Assembly: GCA_017461625.1 (NCBI GenBank)
Contig: JAFTXJ010000004.1
Coordinates: forward strand, 1 to 64,000
Origin: Clostridia bacterium
GTDB lineage: Bacteria > Bacillota > Clostridia > Oscillospirales > Acutalibacteraceae
Reading direction: 5' to 3'
DNA length: 64,000 nt
Of the stretch, positions 33,283 to 42,877 are shown piece by piece (positions within the stretch are counted from its first letter, which is position 1; every line of letters begins with the position of its first letter). A program made the position numbers and the translations under genes. The notes under the pieces were generated by a model. The model was not told where the DNA came from. It saw only the letters and a program-made list of their open reading frames with translations, and ran no database searches.

Positions 33283-34052
33283 TTATGAAAAATTTATTTT
33301 TAAAACCGATAAGCTTGATTTTGATTTTTTTTGTTGTCCTGTTTTCTTTTTCGGCTTGTTCAATAAGTGCAGGGATTAAAGTTTCCTCTTGTGAGCTTAT
33401 TCAGACGAGTGACGGAGTAAAGGGAATTTTTAAAATTCTTAATGAAGAAAGCAGTACCATTGATAAACTTAAAATCACGGTCAAAGCCTTTGATGAAAGC
33501 AACCAAGAAATTGAAACCATTGAAGCAGGATATTCATTGTATATTGACCCTGAACACGAGGCAACAATAACAGTTGCTCTACCTGAAGAAACAGCAAATG
33601 CAAAAGCTGTAAGTTTTAAATACACCGTTAACGAAAAAGAGAAAAGCGGTGAATTTAAGGAAAGTAACATTGCCGATTTTAAAGAAACTACAACCAAAGA
33701 CACAAAAATTGACACCCGTGAAGAGCTGGCAGAAATGCTTATTGAAGACATCGAACATCAGTTTATGCTTCAGCAATATGAAGCTCACGGCTATTATGAT
33801 AAAGAAACAAATCAGGTTATTATAGCCTCCTATGCCACAAAGACATATGACGAGTGTTATTATGCCTATTCCCTTGACCCGACGGTTTATGATGACCTTG
33901 AAAAGTCTCTTGAGCAGACGTCTCTGACTTGCTATGAAGAGTTTCAAAACTATAATTTCAAAGATGTTGAAGTGTCGGTAGGTTTTTTGTCATCTGACGA
34001 AAAAATTATGATTTCTGCAACAAACGGAACAATTGTAGACAATTTCAGCTGA
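33279..34052 (+). CDS. Lipoprotein of unknown function
   Basis: A 257-residue protein with a lipoprotein signal: basic start MKNLFLKP, hydrophobic core and lipobox FSAC, so the mature chain starts at about Cys 27 and is attached to the membrane. The first half (about 35-120) looks like a beta-rich Ig/FxLYD-like module with KVSSCELIQ and KITVKAFDESN, followed by a helical charged region and a second globular part. No enzyme motif is visible. The start ATG 33279 overlaps the DUF815 stop; a second ATG two codons later is possible. Confidence 0.7.
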   Translation: MIMKNLFLKPISLILIFFVVLFSFSACSISAGIKVSSCELIQTSDGVKGIFKILNEESSTIDKLKITVKAFDESNQEIETIEAGYSLYIDPEHEATITVALPEETANAKAVSFKYTVNEKEKSGEFKESNIADFKETTTKDTKIDTREELAEMLIEDIEHQFMLQQYEAHGYYDKETNQVIIASYATKTYDECYYAYSLDPTVYDDLEKSLEQTSLTCYEEFQNYNFKDVEVSVGFLSSDEKIMISATNGTIVDNFS

Positions 34053-34080
34053 TTTTTTTGCTCTTAATTTCAAATTTATG

Positions 34081-34109
34081 TTGCAAAACACAACAGTTTA
34101 AGATATAAT
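34081..34109 (+). promoter_or_regulatory. Promoter for the SGDV-repeat membrane protein
   Basis: TTGCAA (34081-34086) and TATAAT (34104-34109), 17-bp spacer, with AGGAGG at 34126-34131 before ATG 34143. Confidence 0.75.
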
Positions 34110-34142
34110 TGTTTTAATATAATTCAGGAGGTTGTATTTCTC

Positions 34143-35225
34143 ATGAGTAAAAAAGAAGAAAAGAAGGCTAAAAAAGCCGAAAAAAAGGCTAACAAAAAGC
34201 CAATGGAAATCAATGTTTCTACAGCAATCATCAACAGTGTTTGTGCCATTGTTTGCGTAGCACTTGTTGCGGTTTCACTTTCAATCAGCGTTCAGAAGCT
34301 TTCTGAAAACAAAATCGCTGTTGCTGAAATGCTTAGCTCAGGCACAGCAAGCGGTGAAGTTTCAGGCGATGACAGCTCTTATGTTGACAACTCAGGCGAT
34401 GTTTCTGGTGACATCAGCGGCGATGTTGCAGGTGACGACGTTACAGGTGATGTAAGCGGCGACGTTGCAGGCGATGCTTCAGCTGACACAGGTGCAACTG
34501 ATTCAACCGATGCTCCTGCAGGCAATGCACAGAGTTCAACAAACGCTAACGCTTCAGGTTCTAAAGCTCCTTCTTCAGTTGCTGATGTTCTCAATTATTA
34601 CAACACAGCTACCAAAAAGGCAGTTGACAAGAAGGTTCTCTTCTCAAAAGAGAGAGTTTCTGTTGAAAAATCATACAAAGCAGGCGTTGCTCTCAAAACA
34701 TTCAAAGGTCTTGTATATCAGTTTATGGGCGTTGGTGAAGAAAACAAATACACCGCAACCGTTACAAAAGAAGATACAGTTGACAGTTACCACAAGTTCC
34801 TTCAGGCATCAAAGCTTACTGCTGCTGATGTTAAAAACGCAACTTGCGTAGATAAGAACGGCATCTACACTGTTACAATCCAGCTTAAAGACGGCTCCAG
34901 CTCAGTTCAGGGCGGTGCAGTTAAGTCAGCAGGCGGCACAGCACTTGATAAGTGTGGTGTTTCTCAGGGCGAAGGTGACAAGAACTATTGGGACCACAAG
35001 AATGCTCAGAATGTTTATGATGCAATTGACGATGTTGCAGCTTCAGCTAACATCTCAGAGAGCTATTCAAACGCAGTTGTAACAGCTACAATCAATTCAA
35101 AAACAGGTAACATCACAAGCCTTACAGTTAAATATGATTTCAAATATGAAATCTCTAACGTAATGGGTTCAGAAGGTACAGCAACAGGTTCTTCAACAGT
35201 TGAAATGAAGAACTTCAAGTGGTAA
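34143..35225 (+). CDS. Membrane protein with SGDV/AGD repeat stalk
   Basis: A 360-residue protein. The first 20 residues are Lys-rich (KKEEKKAKKAEKK), then a transmembrane helix (about 26-48). Residues about 67-115 are a low-complexity stalk of repeated SGDV, SGDI, AGDV and TGDV units, followed by a Ser/Ala/Thr linker. The extracellular part (about 145-360) is globular, with the conserved-looking segment YNTATKKAVDKK, SYHKFLQASKL and a final beta-rich half ending STVEMKNFKW. The repeat could act as a flexible cell-wall-spanning spacer. I recognise no family. A terminator follows directly. Confidence 0.65.
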   Translation: MSKKEEKKAKKAEKKANKKPMEINVSTAIINSVCAIVCVALVAVSLSISVQKLSENKIAVAEMLSSGTASGEVSGDDSSYVDNSGDVSGDISGDVAGDDVTGDVSGDVAGDASADTGATDSTDAPAGNAQSSTNANASGSKAPSSVADVLNYYNTATKKAVDKKVLFSKERVSVEKSYKAGVALKTFKGLVYQFMGVGEENKYTATVTKEDTVDSYHKFLQASKLTAADVKNATCVDKNGIYTVTIQLKDGSSSVQGGAVKSAGGTALDKCGVSQGEGDKNYWDHKNAQNVYDAIDDVAASANISESYSNAVVTATINSKTGNITSLTVKYDFKYEISNVMGSEGTATGSSTVEMKNFKW

Positions 35226-35245
35226 TTACATATTGAATGTGTTAA

Positions 35246-35275
35246 GGGGATAGCGATTGCTATCCCCTGTTTTTT
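35246..35275 (+). terminator. Terminator after the SGDV-repeat protein gene
   Basis: GGGGATAGC (35246-35254) and GCTATCCCC (35259-35267) with a 4-nt loop, then TGTTTTTT. Confidence 0.9.
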
Positions 35276-35300
35276 GTGATAAAATATATTCGGTGATATT

Positions 35301-35653
35301 ATGGACTTGCCAAAAAGAAAAAGAATAAGGTTGTTGGGGTATGATTACTCTCAAAACGGTGCATATTTTATAACAATCTGCACACACGAACACAAGCAGA
35401 TGCTTTCAAAAATACGAGTAGGGGCAATTCACGTTCTGCAATATCAAAAGTAATCGGTTATTTAAAAATGAATGTTTCAAAAGATATTCATAAAACTAAC
35501 TGTAGTGAAAAAGTTTGGCAACGCTCTTTCCACGACCATATCATCAGAAACGAACAGGATTACGAAGAAATCCGGCAATACATAGATAATAATCCGCTAA
35601 AATGGAAATCGGATTACTTTTATTGCGAAAAATATCGGAGGAAACTATGTTAA
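35301..35653 (+). pseudogene. Remnant of a Y1/REP-associated tyrosine transposase
   Basis: ATG 35301 opens a frame reading DLPKRKRIRLLGYDYSQNGAYFITICTHEHK (spans about residues 2-33), which is the N-terminus of IS200/RAYT-like transposases. It breaks near 35415 into another frame that continues with [31 protein letters not shown]-like sequence (about 35515-35605), the family C-terminus. The middle, including the HUH metal site and the catalytic tyrosine region, is missing, so this is an internal deletion plus frameshift. Its end overlaps the nfo start. Confidence 0.75.
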
Positions 35654-36480
35654 AAATCGGTTGTCATTTATCTATATCTAAAGGATTTTTACAAATGGGC
35701 AAGGATGCCGTTAAAATCGGTGCAAACACAATGCAATTTTTTACCCGAAACCCAAGAGGAAGCAAGGCAAAGGACATTGACCCTGAAGATATTTCTGCTT
35801 TCCTTGAGTTTTGCAAGGAAAACGGAATTTCACATTTTCTCGCTCACGCACCATATACCCTCAACCCCTGCTCTGCTAACCCTGAAACAAGAATTTTTGC
35901 CAAGGAAACTATGGAGGATGATCTTAAGCGCCTTGAGCTTTTAGGCGGATGCATGTATAACTTTCACCCCGGCAGTCACACAGGTCAGGGGGCTGAAACG
36001 GGCATACAGCAAATTGCAGATATGCTAAATTCAATATTAACACAAGAACAGACCACCGTTGTTTTGCTTGAAACGATGGCAGGTAAAGGCTCTGAAATCG
36101 GAAGAAGCTTTGAAGAACTGAAAGCAATTATTGATAAAACTGAGCTCAAAGATAAAATTGGTGTTTGCCTTGACACCTGCCACATTCACGACGGTGGATA
36201 TGACATTGTAACCAACCTTGACGGTGTTATCAAAGAGTTTGATAAGGTTGTCGGTCTTTCATATTTAAAGGCAATTCATCTTAACGACAGTATGAATCCA
36301 CTCGCAGCCCATAAAGACCGCCACGAAAAAATCGGCAAAGGTTATATCGGCATTGATTCATTCCAAAAAATCATCAACCACCCTGCTCTTTGTAATCTTC
36401 CTTTTTATCTTGAAACACCAAACGAGTTACCGGGTTATCAGAAAGAAATAGAAACTCTCAAAAAACTATTTACTTTTTAG
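35647..36480 (+). CDS. nfo: Endonuclease IV (deoxyribonuclease IV)
   Basis: A 277-residue zinc-dependent AP endonuclease that cuts the backbone 5' to abasic sites in base excision repair. Visible markers are [11 protein letters not shown] at the start, [25 protein letters not shown] with metal-binding Glu, [13 protein letters not shown] and [20 protein letters not shown], which bring the trinuclear zinc ligands. The length is standard. ATG 35647 has CGGAGG upstream, and this site lies inside the transposase remnant. Confidence 0.95.
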   Translation: MLKIGCHLSISKGFLQMGKDAVKIGANTMQFFTRNPRGSKAKDIDPEDISAFLEFCKENGISHFLAHAPYTLNPCSANPETRIFAKETMEDDLKRLELLGGCMYNFHPGSHTGQGAETGIQQIADMLNSILTQEQTTVVLLETMAGKGSEIGRSFEELKAIIDKTELKDKIGVCLDTCHIHDGGYDIVTNLDGVIKEFDKVVGLSYLKAIHLNDSMNPLAAHKDRHEKIGKGYIGIDSFQKIINHPALCNLPFYLETPNELPGYQKEIETLKKLFTF

Positions 36481-36529
36481 CACTTTTAAAGTAATATAAT
36501 ATGTGATTTTGTTTGATTGGAGAATCATT

Positions 36530-37489
36530 ATGGAAATGTTTAAGCTTATACCCACCGTTGCCGACTACATCTGGGGTGGCACAAGACTTATTGATGAATA
36601 CGGTATCAAAACCGATAAAAACCCTGCGGCTGAGGCTTGGGTGCTCTCTTGTCACAAGGCAGGTCCTTCTACCGTTGAAGACGGTGATCTCAAAGGTAAA
36701 ACCCTTCAGGAAATTTATGAAAGCAACAAAGAAATCTGCGGAACAAACGGCAACAAGTTTGAGTTTTTCCCGATTCTTATTAAGCTCATTGATGCAAAAA
36801 ACAACCTCTCAATTCAGGTTCATCCTGATGACGAATACGCCATGAGAGTTGAGGGTGAATACGGCAAAACTGAGGCTTGGTATATTCTTGACTGCGATGA
36901 TGACGCTGAGCTTATCCTCGGCTTCAACCGTGACGTAAGTGTTGAAGAATTTAAAGAAGCTGCACAGAGCGAAAAAATGCTCGACATTGTTAACAAAGTT
37001 AAGGTAAAAAAAGGTGACCTTTTCTTCATTGAAGCAGGCACAATGCACGCAATCTGCAAGGGTATTATGCTTGCAGAGGTTCAGCAGAATTCTAACACTA
37101 CATACAGAATTTATGACTACGGCCGTTTGGGTGCTGACGGTCAACCCCGCCCCCTTCACGTTGACAAAGCCGCAGATGTTACCAACCTTTGCCCCCCTGT
37201 TATTCCCGACGCTTCACAGAGAAAAACAGAAACTCAGGACGGCGGAGTGAGAGCAGAGCTTACAGCCTGCGACCTTTTCAAGATGTATGATGTTAAGGTT
37301 TCAGGCGAATATGAGAGTTTTGCCGATGAAACATCCTTTGTTTCTCTCCTTTGCCTTGACGGTGAAGCAAGTGTTACTTGTGGCAACACAACGCTTTCAA
37401 TGGTTAAGGGTGAAAGCCTTTTCATCCCTGCAAACAGTGGTAAATTCACCATAAGCGGTAAGGCTAACTTCCTTGAAACAAGAATTTAA
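36530..37489 (+). CDS. manA: Mannose-6-phosphate isomerase, class I
   Basis: A 319-residue cupin-type isomerase converting mannose-6-phosphate and fructose-6-phosphate. It has the N-terminal DYIWGGTRL, the zinc-binding LSIQVHPDDEYA, WYILDCDDDAELILGFN, and the second motif IEAGTMHAICKGIMLAEVQQNSNTTYRIYDYGR (residues about 175-207). Length is close to Bacillus ManA. ATG 36530 follows TTGGAGAATC. The gene converges on, and overlaps by 26 bases, the spoIVFB-like gene on the other strand. It feeds mannose into glycolysis or nucleotide-sugar synthesis. Confidence 0.92.
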   Translation: MEMFKLIPTVADYIWGGTRLIDEYGIKTDKNPAAEAWVLSCHKAGPSTVEDGDLKGKTLQEIYESNKEICGTNGNKFEFFPILIKLIDAKNNLSIQVHPDDEYAMRVEGEYGKTEAWYILDCDDDAELILGFNRDVSVEEFKEAAQSEKMLDIVNKVKVKKGDLFFIEAGTMHAICKGIMLAEVQQNSNTTYRIYDYGRLGADGQPRPLHVDKAADVTNLCPPVIPDASQRKTETQDGGVRAELTACDLFKMYDVKVSGEYESFADETSFVSLLCLDGEASVTCGNTTLSMVKGESLFIPANSGKFTISGKANFLETRI

Positions 37490-38045
37490 CTGTGAGGTAA
37501 ACTGCAACCGCCAAAGCAGAAAAATTATATCCGCTTTTAAAAAGCAACAAAAAACCAAAGCAATAAACCAAAAACAAAAAAGCTGCGCTGACGACTCTCA
37601 GTGCGGCTTTAATTTTTTCACTTTCAAAGCGTGTGTCCAACAGATTGCTGAGTATATTATATCCATCAGTTGATTCAATCGGCAACAGATTAAAAACCGC
37701 CAAAGCTGAATTGGCCGCCACGAGCATCTGTTTTTTTATTACAACTCCCACAACAATCAAAATAATATTCACAAGTGGTCCACCTAAGGCAACAACGGCT
37801 TCTTTTTTTGGTGAAAGAGTCATTGACGGTGCACAATCAATTCTCATTCCGTAAAGCCCAAAAGAAATCCCCCTGACTTCACAACCCACTACCCTCATAC
37901 ATAAAAGATGCCCTACTTCATGCAAAATGCAACAAATCAGCCCCAACGGTGCATACCCCTCAGGTGACAATGCAAAAGCAACGGTGATAAGTGCAGCAAA
38001 GTAAACACTTATCTTGATTTTTTTACCTTTTATTATCGTTGTCAT
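37464..38045 (-). CDS. spoIVFB: M50 site-2 protease, SpoIVFB-like
   Basis: A 193-residue intramembrane zinc metalloprotease. The HEVGH motif (HExxH) is in the second hydrophobic segment, and the distal Asp ligand is in LLPIESTDGYN within the fourth. The size and the placement four bases overlapping a SpoIVFA-like M23 gene match the SpoIVFA/SpoIVFB pair, in which SpoIVFB activates the late mother-cell sigma factor sigma-K by cutting its pro-sequence. Whether a sigma-K with a pro-region exists here cannot be seen from this window. Its 3' end overlaps manA. Confidence 0.82.
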   Translation of the reverse strand: MTTIIKGKKIKISVYFAALITVAFALSPEGYAPLGLICCILHEVGHLLCMRVVGCEVRGISFGLYGMRIDCAPSMTLSPKKEAVVALGGPLVNIILIVVGVVIKKQMLVAANSALAVFNLLPIESTDGYNILSNLLDTRFESEKIKAALRVVSAAFLFLVYCFGFLLLFKSGYNFSALAVAVYLTVKFLFQGS

Positions 38046-38854
38046 ATTTTGCCGTCTTTTTCTGTTAAATATTCAAGCGGATCAACATATTCGCCATTTT
38101 CTTTAACAGCAAAGTGAAGATGAGGACCCGTGCTGTAACCTGTGTTGCCCGAAAAAGCAATGGTCTCACCTGCTCTGATAACCGTACCTTCATTCACAAG
38201 AATCTGCGAGCAGTGGCAATAAAATGTTTCATTGCCATTTTTATGAACAAGCCATATATAATTTCCTCTAATAGAATCATTTCCTGTTTCGGTCACAACA
38301 CCGTCCCACGCTGCCGAAACGCTTGTTCCCTCATCCACCGCAATATCAATAGCATTGTGAGTGTCGTTTTCACCGCTGATTGGGTCAGTTCTGCCCCCAA
38401 AATAAGAGGTTATTCTGCCGTGAACAGGTGCAGAAATTTCTTTGCCGTCATCAAAAATTGACATCACTGCTGCAATTTCAGTTTGCTTTGATTTTTCTTC
38501 TGAAGCAGTGGTTGTTTTTTCTTCCTGTTTGCTTGGTGTAATTTCTTCTGCCACTGATTTAGTGGTTTCGGTTTCAGCAGAAATCACATCTTGTGTACCT
38601 TCCACATCAACAGGTTTCATTACATACTCTGCAACCTCTTTCACACTGCCCCAAACCTGAGCAAGGCTTATATCTGTGAGCATAATTTCATTATATTTAG
38701 CTTTAACTGAAGCACCACCGTCAGGGCTGAGTCGGCACACTCCAAAAATCAGCAACACCATAAATCCGCACACTAAAAACTGAACAGCCGTTATTTTAAC
38801 AAAATAATCTGTTTCTTTATTTTTGTGCTTTGCAGTTGTTTTTTTAATATCCAT
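38042..38854 (-). CDS. M23-domain protein, SpoIVFA-like
   Basis: A 270-residue protein with one transmembrane helix (about residues 22-44, AVQFLVCGFMVLLIFGVCRL), an extracytoplasmic Thr/Glu-rich linker, and a C-terminal M23 domain. The zinc-ligand motifs are HNAIDIAVDEG and YCHCSQ plus GPHLHFAVK, so the catalytic set appears complete, unlike some inactive SpoIVFA homologues. The start is ATG 38854 (MDIKKTT) with AGAGGTGAAG upstream. Coupled to the M50 gene by ATGA overlap. By analogy it anchors or regulates the M50 protease at the forespore membranes; it could also be a SpoIIQ-type protein. Confidence 0.75.
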   Translation of the reverse strand: MDIKKTTAKHKNKETDYFVKITAVQFLVCGFMVLLIFGVCRLSPDGGASVKAKYNEIMLTDISLAQVWGSVKEVAEYVMKPVDVEGTQDVISAETETTKSVAEEITPSKQEEKTTTASEEKSKQTEIAAVMSIFDDGKEISAPVHGRITSYFGGRTDPISGENDTHNAIDIAVDEGTSVSAAWDGVVTETGNDSIRGNYIWLVHKNGNETFYCHCSQILVNEGTVIRAGETIAFSGNTGYSTGPHLHFAVKENGEYVDPLEYLTEKDGKI

Positions 38855-38891
38855 AACTTCACCTCTTGATATATTTCTATGCCAATAGGTG

Positions 38892-38928
38892 CAAAAAAAT
38901 AACCGACAACTTTCGCTGTCGGTTATCA
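38892..38928 (-). terminator. Terminator of the glpK - dehydrogenase - malic enzyme unit
   Basis: ATAACCGACA (38899-38908) and TGTCGGTTAT (38917-38926), 10-bp stem, with a run of seven Ts on the minus strand just after it. Confidence 0.85.
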
Positions 38929-38937
38929 TTATTAAAA

Positions 38938-40110
38938 TCAGATTCTTGCTACTCCTGTGTCTCTTGCAGCCTGAGCAACTGCAGCAGCAACAGTTTCACC
39001 GACTCTTTCATCAAAAGCTCTGGGAATAATATATTCGGGGCAAAGCTCTTCATCAGAAACAAGAGAAGCAATAGCTTTTGCAGCTGCAACCTTCATCTCT
39101 TCATTGATGTCACTTGCTCTCACATCAAGTGCTCCGCGGAAAATTCCGGGGAAAGCAAGAACATTATTAATCTGATTAGGATAGTCTGAACGTCCTGTAC
39201 CCACAACTGCGGCACCTGCAGCCTTTGCCTCATCAGGCATAATTTCGGGAACAGGGTTAGCCATAGCCATAACAATCGGATCTTTTGCCATCGAACGGAT
39301 CATATCCTGACTTACAACACCGGGAGCAGAAACACCAACAAGCACATCAGCACCAACCAATGCATCAGCAAGAGTGCCATCAATATTGTTTTTGTTTGAA
39401 ATTTCAGCCATTTCAGCCTTGGCAGAGGTCATACCTTCTTTACCCTTGCAAACGATACCGAAACGGTCGCACATAATAACATTTTTAACGCCAACCTGAA
39501 TAAACAGCTTTGCGATTGCGATACCGGCTGAGCCTGCACCGTTGATAACAACAGTTGCGTCCTCAACCTTTTTGCCGACACATTTAAGTCCGTTCATCAA
39601 AGCAGCTGAGCAAACAATAGCTGTGCCGTGCTGGTCATCGTGAAAAACAGGGATGTCCACTTTTTCTTTAAGCTTGCGTTCAATTTCAAAGCAACGAGGG
39701 GCAGCAATATCTTCAAGGTTGATACCGCCGAAAGAGCCTGCGATCATAGCTATTGTGTTGACGATTTCATCAACATCCTTTGAACGGATGCAAAGAGGGA
39801 AAGCGTCAACTCCACCGAATTCTTTAAAGAGAACACATTTACCTTCCATAACAGGCATACCTGCCTCAGGACCGATATCACCAAGACCGAGAACAGCAGT
39901 ACCGTCAGTTATAACCGCAACAAGGTTGTGACGACGGGTAAGTTCATAGCTCTTGTTAATATCCTTCTGAATTTCAAGGCAAGGCTTAGCAACACCGGGA
40001 GTATATGCAAGAGAAAGTGAATCTTTGTCATTTACCTTTGCTCTTGCTGTAACTTCTATTTTTCCCTGCCATTCATAATGGCATTTAAGAGCTTCTTTTG
40101 CATAATCCAT
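38938..40110 (-). CDS. NAD-dependent malic enzyme
   Basis: A 390-residue oxaloacetate-decarboxylating malate dehydrogenase that turns malate into pyruvate and CO2. The N-terminal part shows LSLAYTPGVAKPCLEI, AVLGLGDIGPEAGMPVMEGK and FHDDQHGTA (metal and substrate ligands), and the second domain has the NAD-binding VVINGAGSAGIAIAKL. The size suits the short prokaryotic form without a phosphotransacetylase domain. It is third in the glpK - Ldh-type dehydrogenase - malic enzyme order and ends at a strong terminator. Confidence 0.92.
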   Translation of the reverse strand: MDYAKEALKCHYEWQGKIEVTARAKVNDKDSLSLAYTPGVAKPCLEIQKDINKSYELTRRHNLVAVITDGTAVLGLGDIGPEAGMPVMEGKCVLFKEFGGVDAFPLCIRSKDVDEIVNTIAMIAGSFGGINLEDIAAPRCFEIERKLKEKVDIPVFHDDQHGTAIVCSAALMNGLKCVGKKVEDATVVINGAGSAGIAIAKLFIQVGVKNVIMCDRFGIVCKGKEGMTSAKAEMAEISNKNNIDGTLADALVGADVLVGVSAPGVVSQDMIRSMAKDPIVMAMANPVPEIMPDEAKAAGAAVVGTGRSDYPNQINNVLAFPGIFRGALDVRASDINEEMKVAAAKAIASLVSDEELCPEYIIPRAFDERVGETVAAAVAQAARDTGVARI

Positions 40111-40128
40111 ACTAAAACTTCCTCCGAA

Positions 40129-41235
40129 TCAATCCCATGGGAATTTATAATCAAGACCCAAATCATCACGAACCTTGTTCATTTCTGCCTGAACAGATTC
40201 ATTGATAGGAACACCACTATCCTTGCGACTGAGCCAGATTTCCCACTCTTTTTCACCTGCTGTGTATATACGCTCCTCACCGGGCATCTTCTTTGAAGCA
40301 CGAACCGAACGGATGATATCGCCTGCTTTTTTGCGAGCGATCTCTTCACCGAGGAAGTGTTCTGTATCGATAGCGATGAAATAGTGGCCGAGATGATATG
40401 GACGAATGTTGCCTTCTTCGTCTTTACCGTCAAGATCTTTACCGTAAGCACCGTCCTGAAGGATTGATGAGAAGAACTCTACTGCCATTGCAAAGCCATA
40501 TCCTTTATAACCGCCAAGAGCTTCACCGATACCGCCAAGGGTTGTGAGAGCAGCTGTGCCGTTACGGATTTTCTTAAGTGCTACACCTGCATCACCCTCA
40601 ACAGGATTACCATCGGTGTCAATAATTGTTCCGGGATGAACATCCTCACCGATTCTCTCATAATATTCAACTTTACCGTTCTGGGTAATTGATGTTGCGC
40701 AGTCAAAGTTGAAATCAAAATCTTCATCGGTAGGAACACCGATTGTGAACGGGTTTGTACCAAACATACCTTCAACACCCAGAGTAGGAGCAACTGAAGG
40801 ACGAGCATTTGTACCTGTCATACCGATACAGCCTGCCTTTGTTGCCATTGTTGTATAGTAACCTGCAATACCGTAATGGCAGGAATTGCGAACAACAACC
40901 ATACCCATACCGTATTTCTTTGCCTTTTCAATTGCCATAGTCATAGCTCTGTGGCCGATAACCTGACCCATACCGTCATGACCGTCAACAACTGCAGTTG
41001 TCGGAGTTTCTTTAATAATTTCAAAGTTCGTAACAGGATTCTGGATACCTGCATTAATTCTGTCGATATAAATCGGCTTAAAACGGTTGCAACCGTGAGA
41101 TTCAATACCACGACGGTCAGATTCCATAATAACGTCAACAACAATTTCAGCGTCATCAGCAGGAACTCCTACACCAATGAAAGCGTCCTTCATAAAGTCG
41201 TGGGTTGTTTTCCAATCAAGTATCATTTTAGGCAT
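40129..41235 (-). CDS. Malate/L-lactate dehydrogenase family oxidoreductase (Ldh_2 fold)
   Basis: A 368-residue NAD(P)H-dependent dehydrogenase of the Ldh_2 family (malate, sulfolactate, ureidoglycolate and related 2-hydroxyacid dehydrogenases). Visible motifs are ESHGCNRF, the catalytic region VVRNSCHYGIAGYY, and GYKGYGFAMAVEFF, with a C-terminal PGEERIYTAGEKEWE. The start is ATG 41235 with GGAGGTC upstream. Placed between glycerol kinase and malic enzyme, it probably interconverts malate and oxaloacetate, but the substrate is inferred from context only. Confidence 0.8.
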   Translation of the reverse strand: MPKMILDWKTTHDFMKDAFIGVGVPADDAEIVVDVIMESDRRGIESHGCNRFKPIYIDRINAGIQNPVTNFEIIKETPTTAVVDGHDGMGQVIGHRAMTMAIEKAKKYGMGMVVVRNSCHYGIAGYYTTMATKAGCIGMTGTNARPSVAPTLGVEGMFGTNPFTIGVPTDEDFDFNFDCATSITQNGKVEYYERIGEDVHPGTIIDTDGNPVEGDAGVALKKIRNGTAALTTLGGIGEALGGYKGYGFAMAVEFFSSILQDGAYGKDLDGKDEEGNIRPYHLGHYFIAIDTEHFLGEEIARKKAGDIIRSVRASKKMPGEERIYTAGEKEWEIWLSRKDSGVPINESVQAEMNKVRDDLGLDYKFPWD

Positions 41236-41268
41236 AATAAAGACCTCCATCTTTAATAATATACTTTA

Positions 41269-42774
41269 TTATTCACAATCAGCCCAGCTTTTAGCCCTTT
41301 CAACAGCCTTAAGCCACTGAGCATAAATCTTATCTCTTGTTTCAATATCCATTTCAGGGGTGAAAACTCTGTCAACCTCACGGTTAGACTCAATTTCATC
41401 AACACTTTTCCACACACCGACTGCAAGACCTGCAAGATAAGCTGCACCAAGAGCAGTGGTTTCAACAGTTTTCGGTCTGTTAACAGGTGTGCCGATGAAG
41501 TTACTCTGAATCTGCATCATAATATTGCTCACACTGGCACCACCGTCAACACGAAGCTCTGAAAGCTTAATATCACTGTCTTTATTCATAGCAATAAGCA
41601 AATCTTTCATCTGCAATGTGATAGACTCAAGCACAGCCCTTGCAATATGGGCTCTGTTGACCCCTCTTGTGAGTCCGACAATGCAACCCCTTGCATACAT
41701 ATCCCAATAAGGTGCTCCGAGACCCGTAAATGCAGGCACAATGTACGCACCGTTGGCATCAGGCACGCTTTCGGCAAGAATGTCACATTCCTTTGCTTCG
41801 GTGATCATCTGAAGCTCATCACGAAGCCATTTGATAACCGAGCCTGCATTAAAAGCACTGCCCTCAATTGAATAAGTAACCTTGCCGTCAAGTCCCCAGG
41901 CAACGCCCGTCAAAAGATTGTGTTTTGAACGCACACGTTCCTCACCTGTGTTCATAAGAAGGAAGCAACCTGTTCCGTATGTATTTTTAGCCTGACCCGG
42001 TTTGAAGCAAGCCTGACCGAAAAGTGCCGCCGGCTGGTCACCGATTGCTCCGCAAATAGGAACGCCCTTGAGCAGATTGATTCCGCCCACTTTATCAGGA
42101 GCCACAACTCCGTAAACCTCACTTGAAGAAACAGGTTTGGGTAGCATACACATAGGTACACCGAGGGTCTCACAAAGATATTCATCCCAGCAAAGCTTAT
42201 CAACATCAAAAAGCATTGTTCTTGAAGCGTTGGAATAGTCAGTTACATGAACCTTGCCGCCGGTAAGATTCCAGATAAGCCAGGTTTCAACCGTTCCGAA
42301 AAGAAGCTGACCTGCTTCAGCCTTTTTTCTTGCACCCTCTACATTATCGAGAATCCATTTGATTTTTGTGCCCGAGAAATAAGCATCAATCAAAAGGCCT
42401 GTATGCTCACGAACGTAATCTTCAAGCCCCTGACTCTTCAGCTCTTCACAAAGATCAGCCGTTCTTCTGCACTGCCACACAATGGCGTTATAAACAGGCA
42501 TACCTGTTTCTTTATCCCATATAATTGTGGTTTCTCGCTGATTTGTGATGCCGATAGCCTTAATCTCTGCGGGATCAAAACCACCGCTTGCAAGTGCCAT
42601 TGACATTGACTGAAGCTGACTGCCGAGAATTTCCATAGGGTTATGCTCAACCCAGCCTGCCTGAGGATAAATCTGTGTAAACTCATTCTGAGCCTTAGCT
42701 ACGATTTCACCTTTTTCGTTAAAAACAATCGCACGGGAGCTTGTTGTTCCCTGATCCAAAGCCATTACATACAT
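41269..42774 (-). CDS. glpK: Glycerol kinase
   Basis: A 501-residue FGGY-family kinase that phosphorylates glycerol to glycerol-3-phosphate. Standard signatures are [17 protein letters not shown] at the start, the GWVEHNP and [10 protein letters not shown] segments, [22 protein letters not shown], and the C-terminal FGGY-type block [21 protein letters not shown]. Length is normal. ATG 42774 has GGAGG upstream. It is first in the unit with the two dehydrogenases; no glycerol facilitator or GlpD gene is adjacent. Confidence 0.95.
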   Translation of the reverse strand: MYVMALDQGTTSSRAIVFNEKGEIVAKAQNEFTQIYPQAGWVEHNPMEILGSQLQSMSMALASGGFDPAEIKAIGITNQRETTIIWDKETGMPVYNAIVWQCRRTADLCEELKSQGLEDYVREHTGLLIDAYFSGTKIKWILDNVEGARKKAEAGQLLFGTVETWLIWNLTGGKVHVTDYSNASRTMLFDVDKLCWDEYLCETLGVPMCMLPKPVSSSEVYGVVAPDKVGGINLLKGVPICGAIGDQPAALFGQACFKPGQAKNTYGTGCFLLMNTGEERVRSKHNLLTGVAWGLDGKVTYSIEGSAFNAGSVIKWLRDELQMITEAKECDILAESVPDANGAYIVPAFTGLGAPYWDMYARGCIVGLTRGVNRAHIARAVLESITLQMKDLLIAMNKDSDIKLSELRVDGGASVSNIMMQIQSNFIGTPVNRPKTVETTALGAAYLAGLAVGVWKSVDEIESNREVDRVFTPEMDIETRDKIYAQWLKAVERAKSWADCE

Positions 42775-42828
42775 AGGAAGAATACCTCCTTCAAATTATG
42801 AAATTGCCATATTTTTTTATACAATATA

Positions 42829-42857
42829 ATGTTATCCCTTTTGGTGTTAAATGTCAA
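42829..42857 (-). promoter_or_regulatory. Promoter for the glpK unit
   Basis: On the minus strand, TTGACA (42857-42852) and TAACAT (42834-42829) are spaced 17 bp, 54 bp before the glpK start. Confidence 0.7.
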
Positions 42858-42877
42858 TTGATAATATGTAGATTTTA

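Noticed and set aside
35395-35425. REP-like GTAGGGGCAATTCACG next to the transposase remnant
   Set aside because: It can be explained as the coding junction left by the internal deletion; no paired hairpin or other copies were seen.
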